From NCBI RefSeq assembly GCF_024347615.1, contig NZ_AP025508.1:1364001-1428000 (forward strand): 64,000 bases of DNA, written 5' to 3'. Each line of letters starts with the position of its first letter. The stretch's first letter is position 1. The notes below the pieces were generated by a model, which was not told the origin of the DNA, ran no database searches, and saw only the letters and a program-made list of their open reading frames with translations. Positions 20,414 to 29,228 of the stretch are shown in pieces. Made by a program: the position numbers and the translations under genes. This DNA is from Vibrio splendidus (GTDB lineage: Bacteria; Pseudomonadota; Gammaproteobacteria; Enterobacterales; Vibrionaceae).

Positions 20414-20839
20414 ATGAAAAAGAATCAAACACGCAACAGGTTAGCGAATTTAGTGCGACTTCGTAGGTCATACAAAGCATCAGATTTTCTGGTGAGCTCT
20501 AACGAACTCCGAGTTAAGAAAGATGTGTATAGCTTACGTAAAATCAAACAGTTAGAAATTCGTCAATTGGGTCTTAAAGAAAACGCAATCAATATTGTTT
20601 CGTTGGCTTTAGTTCTCTCGGCTGCGACTTGGGCATTTACTCCTCAGTTCGGTTTACTGATGCTTGCACTGACCTTTATCTTGGCGTTTGTTACATGGCG
20701 AAGATATGAGTTGCGTGCAGAGTTTAAAGGAGCCGATGAAACTGGCGACCATTGGGTTTCCGTGGCACGCGGTTGTACTCGCGAAGAGTTCAAAGTCTTG
20801 AAAAACGTTGAATTGGCTTTGCGCGATCAGGTGTCTTAA
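20414..20839 (+). CDS. Small membrane protein with two central transmembrane segments
   Basis: The start has a good ribosome-binding site (GGAGAAAGGCG before the ATG). The 141-residue protein has a basic N-terminus, a beta-type stretch around residues 28-50, two hydrophobic helices (about 61-78 and 82-96) separated by a short FTPQFG turn, and a soluble C-terminus with VSVARGCTREEFKVLKN. The arrangement recalls small DUF6232-like proteins, but I do not claim that family. Function unknown; it is monocistronic with its own terminator. Confidence 0.75.
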   Translation: MKKNQTRNRLANLVRLRRSYKASDFLVSSNELRVKKDVYSLRKIKQLEIRQLGLKENAINIVSLALVLSAATWAFTPQFGLLMLALTFILAFVTWRRYELRAEFKGADETGDHWVSVARGCTREEFKVLKNVELALRDQVS

Positions 20840-20911
20840 TACTTTAGATTTCTTCGTATTTGGGCCTTGTTAATGCCAGGGTCTTATAACCGTTAAGCTC
20901 CCGTAATCAAT

Positions 20912-20940
20912 AAAGCTCGTCATTGCATGGCGAGCTTTTT
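20912..20940 (+). terminator. Rho-independent terminator
   Basis: An 8-bp stem AAAGCTCG/CGAGCTTT (20912-20919 with 20931-20938) has an 11-nt loop and a T-run to 20940. It lies 73 bp after the membrane-protein gene. Confidence 0.85.
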
Positions 20941-21075
20941 GTTTTCTGAAAAACACAGATAGTGCAGGTTACTTTGAGAGGCCAATGCTTATATGTGTAA
21001 TGGGGATTGATATGAATCTTAAGTCACGGCATTTGTGATGCTCTTTGTGGTTTTGAATATAGGGAGAGGGTGGAA

Positions 21076-21888
21076 ATGAATACACGAGTCAGTGAGAGTT
21101 CTTTTAAAAGGCTCATCCAGTTAGTTGGTTGTGTTTTGATTATAGTGTTGAGCAATAGTCGACTCTCCAATGCTCAAAGCATCAAGTTTCCTACTTGTGC
21201 GAAGAGTGAGGTTTTGAATACAGAGATCCATCTTTATGTTGATGAATCTGTATTAGCCGAATATTCCAAAGCATTTGTTGCCTCTAAAATAGCGACATGG
21301 GAAAGCTATTCGAATCTGGTGTTGAAAAACTCCTGCATTCCTATGACGCGAAAAGTCACCAAGGTGATTTATACGCCAGAAATCGACAGCCTTTGGTTTC
21401 AAGATTTGGGGGCAGCAGAGAGGTTATTAAAATTATCGATGGAAGAACCGATTCCAGAAACAACAGAAGACGGCGTCCCCATTTTTACTGGGATAGTATT
21501 TTCTAATTATAATTTTAGCTTTGAGTCTGATTATTGTGGTATGTCATCTTCGGTATCCTACTTTTTTTCTTTAGCGATAAACTGCCCTGATTACTTAATG
21601 GAGCATGAAATTGGCCATTTAAGTGGTGCTAATCATGACTATAAAACGTTATTGAAAGATTTTGATAGTATCGAAAGTTACATTTCTGGAACGTATCCAA
21701 GAGCTCCTCAATATTCCTTCGGTGCAATTTGTGCTGATAGAGGCACAGTGATGTCTTATGAGCGAGATGTTATACCTGCTTATTCCAGCCCGGACATCAA
21801 AGTGGATGGCATAAAATGCGGAGATAGCAAACACCACAATAATGCAAGAGTGCTTAGAGAGTTCGCACAAGCTTATTTAACCCCATGA
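21076..21888 (+). CDS. Secreted metzincin-type zinc metalloprotease
   Basis: The start at 21076 sits behind AGGGAGAGG; a GTG two codons earlier is the alternative. A signal sequence (about residues 1-34, ending SNAQS) is followed by a 236-residue mature protein. The metzincin zinc site HEIGHLSGANHD is at residues 177-188, matching HExxHxxGxxHD, and a Met-turn VMSY follows in RGTVMSYERD. These are the catalytic marks of adamalysin/reprolysin-like (M12B-type) peptidases. There are several Cys residues (41, 87, 154, 170 and two near the C-terminus) for disulfides, as expected for an exported enzyme. No propeptide or substrate-binding accessory domain is visible, so it is a compact enzyme. Substrate unknown. 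Confidence 0.85.
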   Translation: MNTRVSESSFKRLIQLVGCVLIIVLSNSRLSNAQSIKFPTCAKSEVLNTEIHLYVDESVLAEYSKAFVASKIATWESYSNLVLKNSCIPMTRKVTKVIYTPEIDSLWFQDLGAAERLLKLSMEEPIPETTEDGVPIFTGIVFSNYNFSFESDYCGMSSSVSYFFSLAINCPDYLMEHEIGHLSGANHDYKTLLKDFDSIESYISGTYPRAPQYSFGAICADRGTVMSYERDVIPAYSSPDIKVDGIKCGDSKHHNNARVLREFAQAYLTP

Positions 21889-22034
21889 TTGCCTCGCTGC
21901 TAGATTGGTAGTCATCCGATTTAGTTACTTTATTATTAATGGTTATTATGAGATTACTAGCTGTTGTGGTCGAGATTAATCCCTCTAGAAGTTAGACCAA
22001 GAACCATACCTAAGCACCAAACCAAGGAGAGAAG

Positions 22035-22556
22035 ATGCAAGTAACTATTAGGCCCGCAATGCCAAGCGAATTGGCCGCCATTTATGCATTGGTTATCTCA
22101 AACGATGAGTGGACGAAGTTTAACGGCCCTTATTTTCCATACTCACCGCCATCACTAGAAGAGTTTGAAAGCCGTTCGTTTCAACGGTTACTCAATGGAT
22201 CTGACTTACAGTTGGTGGTTGTAGACGATGTGCCTGTAGGTACTGTCAGTTGTTATTGGGAGTGTGAAGAGACACGTTGGCTTGAAGCCGGAGTAGTCAT
22301 TTATAACTCCAACTATTGGGGGCAGGGTATTGCTGCGTTAGCTCTTCCTCTTTGGGTATCTTGTCTATTCAAAAACAAGCAGATAGAGCGTGTCGGTTTA
22401 ACCACTTGGTCGGGTAATCCGCGGATGATGTCACTAGCTCTCAAATTAGGCTTCCAGCAAGAAGCTAGGCTAAGAAAAGTGCGTTATTACCAAGGCGAGT
22501 ACTATGACTCGATTAAGTATGGCCTATTGCGTTCTGAGTGGCTGGAAAGTAAATAG
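22035..22556 (+). CDS. GNAT-family N-acetyltransferase (RimJ/RimL-like)
   Basis: This 173-residue protein has the GNAT core: strands around VVVDDVPVGTVSCYWE, the acetyl-CoA loop region YWGQGIAALALPLWV, and the C-terminal pattern NPRMMSLALKLGFQQEARLRK typical of RimJ/RimL-type enzymes. The ribosome-binding site AAGGAGAG is well placed. RimJ/L relatives acetylate protein N-termini or small substrates; the substrate here cannot be told. It is followed within 1.5 kb by two further GNAT genes, but the three are not clearly one operon. Confidence 0.85.
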   Translation: MQVTIRPAMPSELAAIYALVISNDEWTKFNGPYFPYSPPSLEEFESRSFQRLLNGSDLQLVVVDDVPVGTVSCYWECEETRWLEAGVVIYNSNYWGQGIAALALPLWVSCLFKNKQIERVGLTTWSGNPRMMSLALKLGFQQEARLRKVRYYQGEYYDSIKYGLLRSEWLESK

Positions 22557-22680
22557 CCATAATTCGAGTTAGTTTGTTGTTTTATTGAACTTTATAAGGC
22601 GTGGAGTTCAAAGTGGTCACCCTGTGATCTTTAAATCTAAGACGAGCGTATTTCTCCCAGTTTATAAAGGAAGAGTATGC

Positions 22681-22932
22681 ATGATGCTATCTAAAGAGAA
22701 TGAATCAAGAATTATCGAAATGGCGTGGGAAGACCGAACGCCATTTGAGGCAATAGAGCACCAATTTGGTTTAAATGAATCACAAGTGATTCGTTTTATG
22801 CGTAGCCATCTCAAGCTTGGCAGTTTTAAGCTGTGGCGCTCACGTGTTTCTGGGCGCTCGACCAAGCATGTAAAACTGCGCAGTTCGGACGTCTCGAGAG
22901 GTTATTGTCCGACTCAGTACAAGCATCGTTAA
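22681..22932 (+). CDS. TIGR03643/DUF2805-type small protein
   Basis: The start at 22681 follows AAAGGAAGAG; longer in-frame extensions upstream lack a ribosome-binding site. The 83-residue product (MMLSKENESRIIEMAWEDR...) contains the characteristic AWEDRTPFEAIEHQFGL and VIRFMRSHLKLGSFKLWR pattern of this small conserved family, which looks like a degenerate helix-turn-helix. Function unknown in the family. It precedes the DUF3465 gene by about 50 bp. Confidence 0.8.
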   Translation: MMLSKENESRIIEMAWEDRTPFEAIEHQFGLNESQVIRFMRSHLKLGSFKLWRSRVSGRSTKHVKLRSSDVSRGYCPTQYKHR

Positions 22933-22981
22933 AAGAGGGGATGCCCAGCCAGTATCCCAAATCAACACACAGATATGGGAA

Positions 22982-23386
22982 ATGAAAGGAATGAAACAAT
23001 TTTGCGCTCTACTTTTGGTGCTGCTTAGCTTCGGCATCAGTCATGTTCAAGCGAATGATACGCGACTTAAGCAAGCTTACGTAAATCACCAAAGCGACGT
23101 TCAGGTGCGCGGATCGGGTACGGTGTATCGAGTACTTCCTGATGATAATAAAGGCTCTCGACATCAGAAATTCATTTTGCGACTCGATAGCGGACAAACC
23201 TTGTTAGTCGCACATAATATTGACCTAGCGCCTCGTGTTCAGGGACTGGCAAAGGGCGATCGAGTTGAATTTTATGGTGAATATGAATGGAACAAGAAAG
23301 GTGGCGTAATGCACTGGACGCACAAAGATCCTCGTAATCATCACACTCATGGTTGGTTGAAGCATAACGGGAAAGTATACGAGTAA
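22982..23386 (+). CDS. DUF3465 family periplasmic protein
   Basis: The 134-residue protein has a Sec signal (about residues 1-24, cleavage near VQA). The small beta-rich mature domain contains GSGTVYRVLPDDNKGSRHQ, an ILRLDSGQTLLVAHNIDLAP core and a His-rich MHWTHKDPRNHHTHGW segment. This matches the DUF3465 family, an OB-fold-like domain of unknown role that is common in gammaproteobacteria. The His cluster suggests metal binding, which is an inference. A second Met three codons in is an alternative start. Confidence 0.8.
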   Translation: MKGMKQFCALLLVLLSFGISHVQANDTRLKQAYVNHQSDVQVRGSGTVYRVLPDDNKGSRHQKFILRLDSGQTLLVAHNIDLAPRVQGLAKGDRVEFYGEYEWNKKGGVMHWTHKDPRNHHTHGWLKHNGKVYE

Positions 23387-23436
23387 ACACCTCCGAGGCT
23401 TTTCCCTTCATGGCTATAAAATAAAAAGGAATTTTG

Positions 23437-23973
23437 ATGTTTAAGCTGGAAACTGACAGGTTGATTCTTCGAGATATGAGTCTTGAAGACGAGTGTGCCT
23501 TTGTTGCGATCTCTCAAGACGCAAAGTATCAACGTTTCTATGATGAAAGTGATTGCGAACCTAACAAATATCGAGAGCTAACTCAGTTGTTTGTTGCGCA
23601 GGCTTTGGAAGTACCTCGCCAGTCCTATCAGCTAGCGGTTGAAAGCAAAGACTCGGGGAAGTTTATTGGTACCGTTTGTTTGCGCCTTGAGGGCGATAAA
23701 CAAGCTTCGATGGGCTGTGCTTTCTCAAGGGAAATTCAGGGACAAGGGCTTTCTATAGAAGCTTCTAAAGCCCTCGCTGATTTTGGTTTCTCAGAGTTAG
23801 GCATACACCGTATCTACGCCGAAACCATCAGCAAGAACTTGGCTGCGATTAAATTATGTAAGTCACTAGGAATGAAACAAGAAGCGTGTTTTAAAGATCA
23901 TCGATTCTTCAAAGGTCAATGGTGGGATACAGTTGTGTTGGCGGCTGTTCGATCTAATTGGGGAAAGGCTTAG
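23437..23973 (+). CDS. GNAT-family N-acetyltransferase (RimJ/RimL-like)
   Basis: The ATG at 23437 follows AAAAAGGA; a TTG one codon upstream is less likely. The 178-residue protein shows the RimJ/L start (FKLETDRLILRDMSLEDE), the acetyl-CoA loop EIQGQGLSIEASKALADFGF and the family ending LGMKQEACFKDHRFFKGQWWD. It is followed at once by another GNAT gene whose start lies three bases past the stop, so the two are co-transcribed. Substrate unknown. Confidence 0.87.
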   Translation: MFKLETDRLILRDMSLEDECAFVAISQDAKYQRFYDESDCEPNKYRELTQLFVAQALEVPRQSYQLAVESKDSGKFIGTVCLRLEGDKQASMGCAFSREIQGQGLSIEASKALADFGFSELGIHRIYAETISKNLAAIKLCKSLGMKQEACFKDHRFFKGQWWDTVVLAAVRSNWGKA

Positions 23974-23975
23974 TG

Positions 23976-24509
23976 ATGGAAAGTGAAAGGCTCAAGTTAA
24001 CCCCTCCATCATTAAAATACAGCGAAGAGATGTTTGAGGTGATAAATGAGTGCAAGGCCGAGTTTTCCCCATTCTTACCTTGGGTTTCTGATTCTCTAAC
24101 TAAAGAGCAGCTAGAACTTAACATTCAAGATGCTACCAATAATTTCGCCAACTTTACTGGCGAGTTCTGGTTCAATATTACTGAAAAGCAAACAGGGGCA
24201 TTTATCGGGGCTATTGGCTTTATGATAAGAGACGATACTGTCCCTTACTTTGAAATCGGCTACTGGTTGCAAACATCAAAAACGGGTTTAGGCTACGTGA
24301 GTGAAGCCATCCGAATTGTCGAAGAGTATGCATTCATTCAAAAAGGTGCGAAAAGAGTCGAAATTAGGATGGCAGGATCGAATTTGAAAAGTCAGGCGGT
24401 GGCTAAACGGTGTGGATATCAACTTGAAGATCGCTTAGCCAATGATCGACGTTTGCCTTCAGGAGATATGGACAGCACGCTCGTTTACGCCAAAATAAGC
24501 CAGTCTTAA
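23976..24509 (+). CDS. GNAT-family N-acetyltransferase, co-transcribed with the preceding GNAT
   Basis: This 177-residue protein starts MESERLKLTPPSLKYSEEM and shows the GNAT core (FIGAIGFMIRDDTVPYFEIG, then the GLGYVSEAI acetyl-CoA loop) with a final AVAKRCGYQLEDRLANDRR. Such RimL-like enzymes acetylate ribosomal proteins, amino acids or antibiotics. The gene begins within a few bases of the upstream GNAT stop and uses GGGGAAAGG inside that gene as ribosome-binding site. Different substrate specificities of the pair are likely, given the low mutual similarity. Confidence 0.85.
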   Translation: MESERLKLTPPSLKYSEEMFEVINECKAEFSPFLPWVSDSLTKEQLELNIQDATNNFANFTGEFWFNITEKQTGAFIGAIGFMIRDDTVPYFEIGYWLQTSKTGLGYVSEAIRIVEEYAFIQKGAKRVEIRMAGSNLKSQAVAKRCGYQLEDRLANDRRLPSGDMDSTLVYAKISQS

Positions 24510-24595
24510 ATGTGTGCTGTTGATTCTTAATGTGTGGCACTTTTATTGAGAGAACCGTAAATTCCCAAGTACTCTGAAAGACCAACATTTAGCGC

Positions 24596-25117
24596 TTAGT
24601 TATCTGGCTCATCGTCTACAGTGACGTCACCATTCATTGAGTTGTAGTAAATGGAGATTCCAGGCACTACTCGATAGTGGTAGATACATTGATCGGTTTG
24701 AATGTATTCAGCGATGTAGTCTGTATCTGTAGGCGAATTAAAGCTAGAAACACTAGGGGGATCAAGAAGTAGAGCGCCCCACACCGAAATGCAATCTTCG
24801 GTATTGTCCAGTCTTGGAAAGTCTTCTTCTGCGTACCATTGCTGGGCTGGATATCCCCATTCATTGAAATCGAGCTGACCTGTTGCAGAGTCATCATAGA
24901 TAGGTACATTCGTAGATGCACCGCCACCGTTTGAGGTTAAATTTTTTGAATAGGCAAAATCGACACCTGTTTTAAAAGAAGCGCCAGTGCCTTTCACAAC
25001 TGCAATATGAGAATCAGTACTTACGTTGAGGAACCTTGGAGCAGCAGTTACGGCGAGTATTCCAAGGATTACAATAACGACAACAAGCTCAATAAGTGTA
25101 AAACCGTTCTTTTTCAT
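24596..25117 (-). CDS. Type IV pilin-like (MSHA-type) prepilin
   Basis: The 173-residue protein has the class III/type IV prepilin leader MKKNG|FTLIELVVVIVILG, with Glu at +5 after the processing site, and the continuation AVTAAPRFLNVSTDSHI seen in Vibrio MshA-like pilins. Two Cys residues in the C-terminal third could form the usual pilin disulfide loop. The start has a good ribosome-binding site (AGAGGTG). It stands alone, away from any pilus assembly genes, so it probably feeds an assembly machine encoded elsewhere. Which pilus it belongs to is not known. Confidence 0.88.
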   Translation of the reverse strand: MKKNGFTLIELVVVIVILGILAVTAAPRFLNVSTDSHIAVVKGTGASFKTGVDFAYSKNLTSNGGGASTNVPIYDDSATGQLDFNEWGYPAQQWYAEEDFPRLDNTEDCISVWGALLLDPPSVSSFNSPTDTDYIAEYIQTDQCIYHYRVVPGISIYYNSMNGDVTVDDEPDN

Positions 25118-25303
25118 TTAGCACCTCTTTTAAAGGCCGCTAGTATGCATTATAAGTTACTCTTACCAAAGGGAATATCCTTATTTTAGTGGTAATTTAA
25201 ATGCTCAATAATGAATGTTGTGATTAAGGTAACTTATATTTTATAAATCCAATGCGTATGGTTTAAGTACTGTGTATCTCACTTTGATATTAATTTTAGT
25301 TCT

Positions 25304-25984
25304 ATGAAGGTTTTGCAATTAATGAATTTCGTAGAAACGGTAAAGCTTCATCTTTCAGGCGTTGGTTATCCAGAGGCTAGTGTTAAAACAGGGCAGGTTC
25401 GATCTATATCGGCGCTCGTTTTTAAAACCATCAAAAACAAAGATATCTCTAATGTTTTGTCCCTGTGTACTCAATTGCTTGAAGAAAGGGATTGGGCGTT
25501 AGGTGTTATTGCTTACGACTGGGCTTTTAGAGTAAGAAAACAATATTCGAAAGAAACGTTTCCAATCTTTGAGCATTGGTTAATGGAGTATGTCATTGAC
25601 TGGAATGATGGTGATGACTTCTGCACTCATGCGTTTGGTGAGTTACTGTCTCAATACAATGAGTTGTTCGAACTCATAACCAAATGGGTCGAGCATTCGA
25701 ATTTTGCTGTACGTAGAGCTGCTGCTGTCATCTTAATTTATCCGATCAATCAGAATCGATACTCAGCGTTGGCTCCGCTTTGTGTGGCAGATCTATTGCT
25801 AGAAGATGGACATGACCTCGTGCAGAAAGGATATGGTTGGATGCTTAAAGTCCTCAGTAAAAAGGAACCTCAACAGGTTATTGGTTATTTAAACGCTAAG
25901 CATGCCGCAATACCAAGAGTTGCTTTTCGCTACGCGATTGAAAAGCTGGACGATAAAACTAAGCGAGAGTTAATGTTACTTTAA
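25304..25984 (+). CDS. AlkD-like DNA alkylation repair protein
   Basis: The 226-residue all-helical protein shows HEAT-like repeats and the signatures of the AlkD/AlkC-type family: WDGD-like WNDGDDFCTHAFGELL, NFAVRRAAAVILI and QKGYGWMLKVLSKKEP, followed by IPRVAFRYAIEKLD. Family members bind alkylated DNA and some are glycosylases for N3/N7-alkylpurines. A second Met at 25322 is an alternative start. The gene is monocistronic, and catalytic competence cannot be judged from sequence alone. Confidence 0.8.
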   Translation: MKVLQLMNFVETVKLHLSGVGYPEASVKTGQVRSISALVFKTIKNKDISNVLSLCTQLLEERDWALGVIAYDWAFRVRKQYSKETFPIFEHWLMEYVIDWNDGDDFCTHAFGELLSQYNELFELITKWVEHSNFAVRRAAAVILIYPINQNRYSALAPLCVADLLLEDGHDLVQKGYGWMLKVLSKKEPQQVIGYLNAKHAAIPRVAFRYAIEKLDDKTKRELMLL

Positions 25985-26055
25985 CCACTGGCACTCCTCA
26001 AATCATCATCAGAATCCGGTGTGATTAATTATAACGATTAAAATAGGAACCCAAG

Positions 26056-26817
26056 GTGCAAGAACAAACGAGAGGACTCGATCGAGAAGGGTTCATTCAA
26101 AATCTTTATTCGCCAAAGAACATTGCGCCTGAATTTCAAGACGTGGTGTCAGCAGTCGTTGATTCGCTGCTAAGAGAGCTTCCAGGTCAAGTTGATGGTA
26201 TCTACTTGTATGGAAGCGTGCCTGGAGGAACGGCCATTGTTGGTCGCTCTGATTTGGATGTTTCTATCGTACTCGCTACGCCTGTTGGTCAGAGAGAAAA
26301 GGAAGTATTTAACCTACTTTCCGACACCATACCCCAAGCCTATCCTCAAGTGACTAAGCTTGATATTGATCCAGGGTATCTCTCAGAGGTTCTGCAGCCC
26401 AACGAAGAATTCCATTGGCAGTTTTGGCTCAAGCATTGTTGCTGTTGTATTTGGGGGAATGATTTATCTATAAAGTTTCCACAATATAAGCCCAGTAATG
26501 AAATAGCCCAAGCTCTTAATGGCGATTTATCGACTTATCTTAAGCAAATGACCCCGAATTTCAAAACAATGACTGATGCGGATGTCGTTAAGGTAATTGG
26601 CAAAAAGTTAGTGCGAGCGACGTATTACTTTGTGGCCGAGCAAGACGGTAGTTGGTACACCAACCTAAGCCAGTGTGCCGAAGTAGCCAAGCGTTATTAC
26701 CCTAATCAAAGCGACGATATTGAGCTAGCTCATCAATACGCTCTCGGAAACTTGATATCTAAAACAGAAGCTTTTGAATTGTATGAAAGGCTGAGCAAAG
26801 AGCTTGTTGTAAATTAA
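26056..26817 (+). CDS. Nucleotidyltransferase (aminoglycoside adenylyltransferase-like)
   Basis: The GTG start follows TAGGAAC. The 253-residue protein has the Pol-beta-type nucleotidyltransferase motif YGSVPGGTAIVGRSDLDVSI at about residues 51-70 (GS...DLDV), with a third carboxylate probably in KLDID. The helical C-terminal half resembles the ANT(3'')/ANT(9) DUF4111-type domain. Such enzymes adenylylate aminoglycosides or unknown small molecules. Resistance activity is not shown by the sequence, so treat it as a putative adenylyltransferase. Confidence 0.75.
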   Translation: MQEQTRGLDREGFIQNLYSPKNIAPEFQDVVSAVVDSLLRELPGQVDGIYLYGSVPGGTAIVGRSDLDVSIVLATPVGQREKEVFNLLSDTIPQAYPQVTKLDIDPGYLSEVLQPNEEFHWQFWLKHCCCCIWGNDLSIKFPQYKPSNEIAQALNGDLSTYLKQMTPNFKTMTDADVVKVIGKKLVRATYYFVAEQDGSWYTNLSQCAEVAKRYYPNQSDDIELAHQYALGNLISKTEAFELYERLSKELVVN

Positions 26818-26878
26818 GCATTAACACAAGCTAGAACAACAAACTTAACTACCTTTGTAATGGTTTTAGGAAAATTAG

Positions 26879-27271
26879 ATGGATGTCCACGAGTGTGTTT
26901 CTTTTATCTTGCTGAACGAATCACAAGTATTGCTAGAAAAGCGTAGTGAGTCTAAGGAGACCGATCCCGGCTTAATCACTATACCTGGCGGCCATATTGA
27001 ACACGGTGAAAACCAGGTTCAGACACTCTTTCGTGAGATCGATGAAGAGCTTAATGTTGTTCCGATTGATTACCAATACTTGTGTTCGCTTTACCATCCT
27101 ACGAAGGAACTTCAGTTGATTCATTATTTTATCGTGAGTGACTGGGAAGGAGATATCACCGCTCAAGAGGCTGATGATGTTAAGTGGTATTCACTAGGTT
27201 CAGCTCCTGTTGGTATAGCAGCCGATGGTATTGCTTTGAAAGAAGTAGAGCGCATGGGTAGGTATCTTTAG
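26879..27271 (+). CDS. Nudix hydrolase
   Basis: The 130-residue protein carries a complete Nudix box, G-x5-E-x7-REIDEEL, in GGHIEHGE...FREIDEELNV at about residues 37-60. The start is preceded by AGGAAAATTAG. Nudix enzymes hydrolyse nucleoside diphosphates linked to another moiety; the substrate is not predictable here. It is the last gene before the left end of the genomic island. Confidence 0.9.
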   Translation: MDVHECVSFILLNESQVLLEKRSESKETDPGLITIPGGHIEHGENQVQTLFREIDEELNVVPIDYQYLCSLYHPTKELQLIHYFIVSDWEGDITAQEADDVKWYSLGSAPVGIAADGIALKEVERMGRYL

Positions 27272-27299
27272 TTTGGATTCGATAAGATGTTTTGGACGT

Positions 27300-27341
27300 T
27301 TTTTGAGGGCTCAAAAACGGTGAAACCCCGATGTTGGTAGT
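27300..27341. repeat. attL: left 42-bp direct repeat of the genomic island
   Basis: The 42 bases match 54939-54980 exactly and in the same orientation. Within it TTTTTGAG-GG-CTCAAAAA forms a small hairpin. It lies 29 bp after the Nudix gene and 318 bp before the excisionase/integrase pair, which is where an attL should be. Confidence 0.85.
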
Positions 27342-27659
27342 AATCTTAGCTGTATGATATTGATTTATATGAATTTCATGTGTTTAGAGCTGGTGGTTAA
27401 GCTCTAATTGGCCTAAAAAACGGCTAAAAAGGCCAATGAAATAGTCAAATAAAATCAATAGATTAGCAACTTGGTACTACTGTATTAGTCCACCCTAAAG
27501 TGGGCTTGAAATCGATTCGTTGAATCGTTTTACGCTTCGGGAATCCTTTTCGTTAATTGCTGCGCAAATAGAATGTCACTGAAAAAATCGTGCATAGTTT
27601 TTCTACCAGTAGATGAAAAATCTTAATTTTCATGTAGTGAGAAAGGTAAGGAGAACGAC
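27342..27659. promoter_or_regulatory. Island left-end region with candidate integrase arm site
   Basis: This AT-rich stretch between attL and the excisionase gene contains ACTACTGTATTAGTCCACC at 27476-27494. The same element recurs with one difference at 54826-54844, just inside the other island end. Such paired sites inside both ends are typical of arm-type sites bound by the N-terminal domain of tyrosine integrases. The integrase promoter is also expected here. Confidence 0.6.
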
Positions 27660-27869
27660 ATGGCGACGCGTAAAATCAGACCTAGACAATTTATTGATGA
27701 GTTTTACCCTGATTCAGGGATATGCAATACCACCATCATAAACTGGATTAAACATGGCAAGCTCGAGGGTACTAGAACGCCAACGGGCCGATATTTAGTT
27801 TGTGTTGACGACGAGATAGGGAACCCTGCAGACAGGGTGAGTGAACTTCTAAGATTCTTGGAGTCATAA
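27660..27869 (+). CDS. Excisionase-like small DNA-binding protein
   Basis: The 69-residue protein has a winged-helix/MerR-like DNA-binding pattern (SGICNTTIINWIKHGKLEGT..PTGRYLV) typical of recombination directionality factors. The ribosome-binding site AAGGAG is strong. The stop codon directly abuts the ATG of the integrase gene, so both are made together. Inferred role: it biases the integrase towards excision and may repress its own promoter. Confidence 0.8.
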   Translation: MATRKIRPRQFIDEFYPDSGICNTTIINWIKHGKLEGTRTPTGRYLVCVDDEIGNPADRVSELLRFLES

Positions 27870-29132
27870 ATGGTTGGTAGAGCTAGAAGCAAAGAAACGG
27901 CTCATTACCCTCCATTCTTGGTGAAAATGAGCCATAGGGGGCAATCTCGATTTCGGTTTACGACCGTAGATGGTGTGAAGAAGCTATTTCCTATCGGGAC
28001 TGCAGAGCAAGAAGCGATACAAGCTGCGCATGTTTACAACTTGCAATATCGTCCTGAGCTAGGAAGCGCGTTTTCCCTTTCTGAGATGACCCCATTTCGC
28101 AAAGCTGTCTCTAAAGGCCGTAAGGACAAATTTAATCGGCCTTTAAAAGAGTGGCTTCCATTAGTGTTGTCTCGTGTGAAGAAAGAAGAACGGCTTTCCA
28201 AAGACGTTTATCGAAATTTGGAAAGGGACTGTTACCGCCTTGATGAGTTCATGGGGCGGTTGCCAACTAAATCGATCAAGTTACAGCACATCAATGAGTT
28301 CCTTTCGAAATACTATTCAGAGTTAAGTAATCGTCAGCTCAACAATAAGATCAGTAACCTTAAAAAGGTATTTTCCTACCTTGCTGATGAGAGCGCTATT
28401 GAGAGTAATTTTGTACTCAATAAAAAACAGCGTCGATTGACCAGAGAAGATTACACAAAAGCTCGCCACGACCTAGATATCGAAAACTACCAAAAGGTCT
28501 ACGATGCAGCGCCACTGTTTCTTAAGGTCGCAATGAGCTTAACACTTGAGACGACTCATGCTGTGAGAGAGATCTATAGGCTTCGTTATCGTATATACAA
28601 ACCACGGGAAGGCGTTTGTGGGATTCTTTGGAACCCTGACAAAGAGGTGGAGTATGTGGATGGGCATGCAGTGTATGGAATGCTTTATGTTCACCGAGAG
28701 AAGGTGAAAAAGTCCGATGCTTCCACTGTGGCCATTCCTGTCACTCAGACGATTAAAGACATTGTTGACCTTTCTAAAACATCGAGATTGATTTGCCCTT
28801 ATATCGTTCATCGTAAACCCAAACAGCAGCAACGTGGCATTTCAAAAGAAACCGACCATCTGTACCAAGTACATCATCACAATATAAGTAAAGAGTTCAG
28901 TAAGGTTCGAGACTCATTAGGGCTTTATAGTCACCTAAAGAAATCGCTAAGGCCGACCTATCATGAAATTCGAGGCCTAGCTGCTCGAATGATTGAACAG
29001 CAAGGGCAGAGTGCTACTGAGCGAATGGCGCATGCGAACGCGAAAACAACAAAAATCTATACAGGCACAAGTGACATTGTTTGGCATCAAGTACCACCTG
29101 TTGAGGTTATGCCAAAAAGTGGCCAGAAGTGA
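27870..29132 (+). CDS. Tyrosine site-specific integrase of the genomic island
   Basis: The 420-residue phage-type integrase has an N-terminal arm-binding region and a SAM-like core-binding domain (about residues 85-185). Its C-terminal catalytic domain carries an Arg in THAVREIYRLR, His365-x-x-Arg368 (HEIRGLAA), His388 and the nucleophile Tyr397 in KIYTG. The gene begins immediately after the excisionase stop. Its position beside the 42-bp attL makes it the enzyme that integrates the 27.7-kb island. Confidence 0.92.
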   Translation: MVGRARSKETAHYPPFLVKMSHRGQSRFRFTTVDGVKKLFPIGTAEQEAIQAAHVYNLQYRPELGSAFSLSEMTPFRKAVSKGRKDKFNRPLKEWLPLVLSRVKKEERLSKDVYRNLERDCYRLDEFMGRLPTKSIKLQHINEFLSKYYSELSNRQLNNKISNLKKVFSYLADESAIESNFVLNKKQRRLTREDYTKARHDLDIENYQKVYDAAPLFLKVAMSLTLETTHAVREIYRLRYRIYKPREGVCGILWNPDKEVEYVDGHAVYGMLYVHREKVKKSDASTVAIPVTQTIKDIVDLSKTSRLICPYIVHRKPKQQQRGISKETDHLYQVHHHNISKEFSKVRDSLGLYSHLKKSLRPTYHEIRGLAARMIEQQGQSATERMAHANAKTTKIYTGTSDIVWHQVPPVEVMPKSGQK

Positions 29133-29160
29133 TTTGTGTTAGTTGTTTAGTTTTGGGGGA

Positions 29161-29221
29161 ATTCGGAATCCGAATTTGAATCCGCATTGCTTTAAATTGC
29201 GTTGTAATTCGGATTCCGAAT
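29161..29221. repeat. Paired 15-bp palindromic repeats after the integrase
   Basis: ATTCGGAATCCGAAT (29161-29175) and its exact reverse complement ATTCGGATTCCGAAT (29207-29221) are separated by 31 bp. Each is itself an odd palindrome around one central base. The same 15-mer recurs at 35369-35383 behind the second integrase, and a decayed version occurs at about 47891-47918. It may be the core site of a nested mobile element, or an operator. Confidence 0.75.
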
Positions 29222-29228
29222 TATTAGA

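Noticed and set aside
27300..27341. attL as a tRNA or tmRNA gene end
   Set aside because: The 42 bases do not form an acceptor or T-arm and do not end in CCA; the target appears to be an intergenic hairpin.
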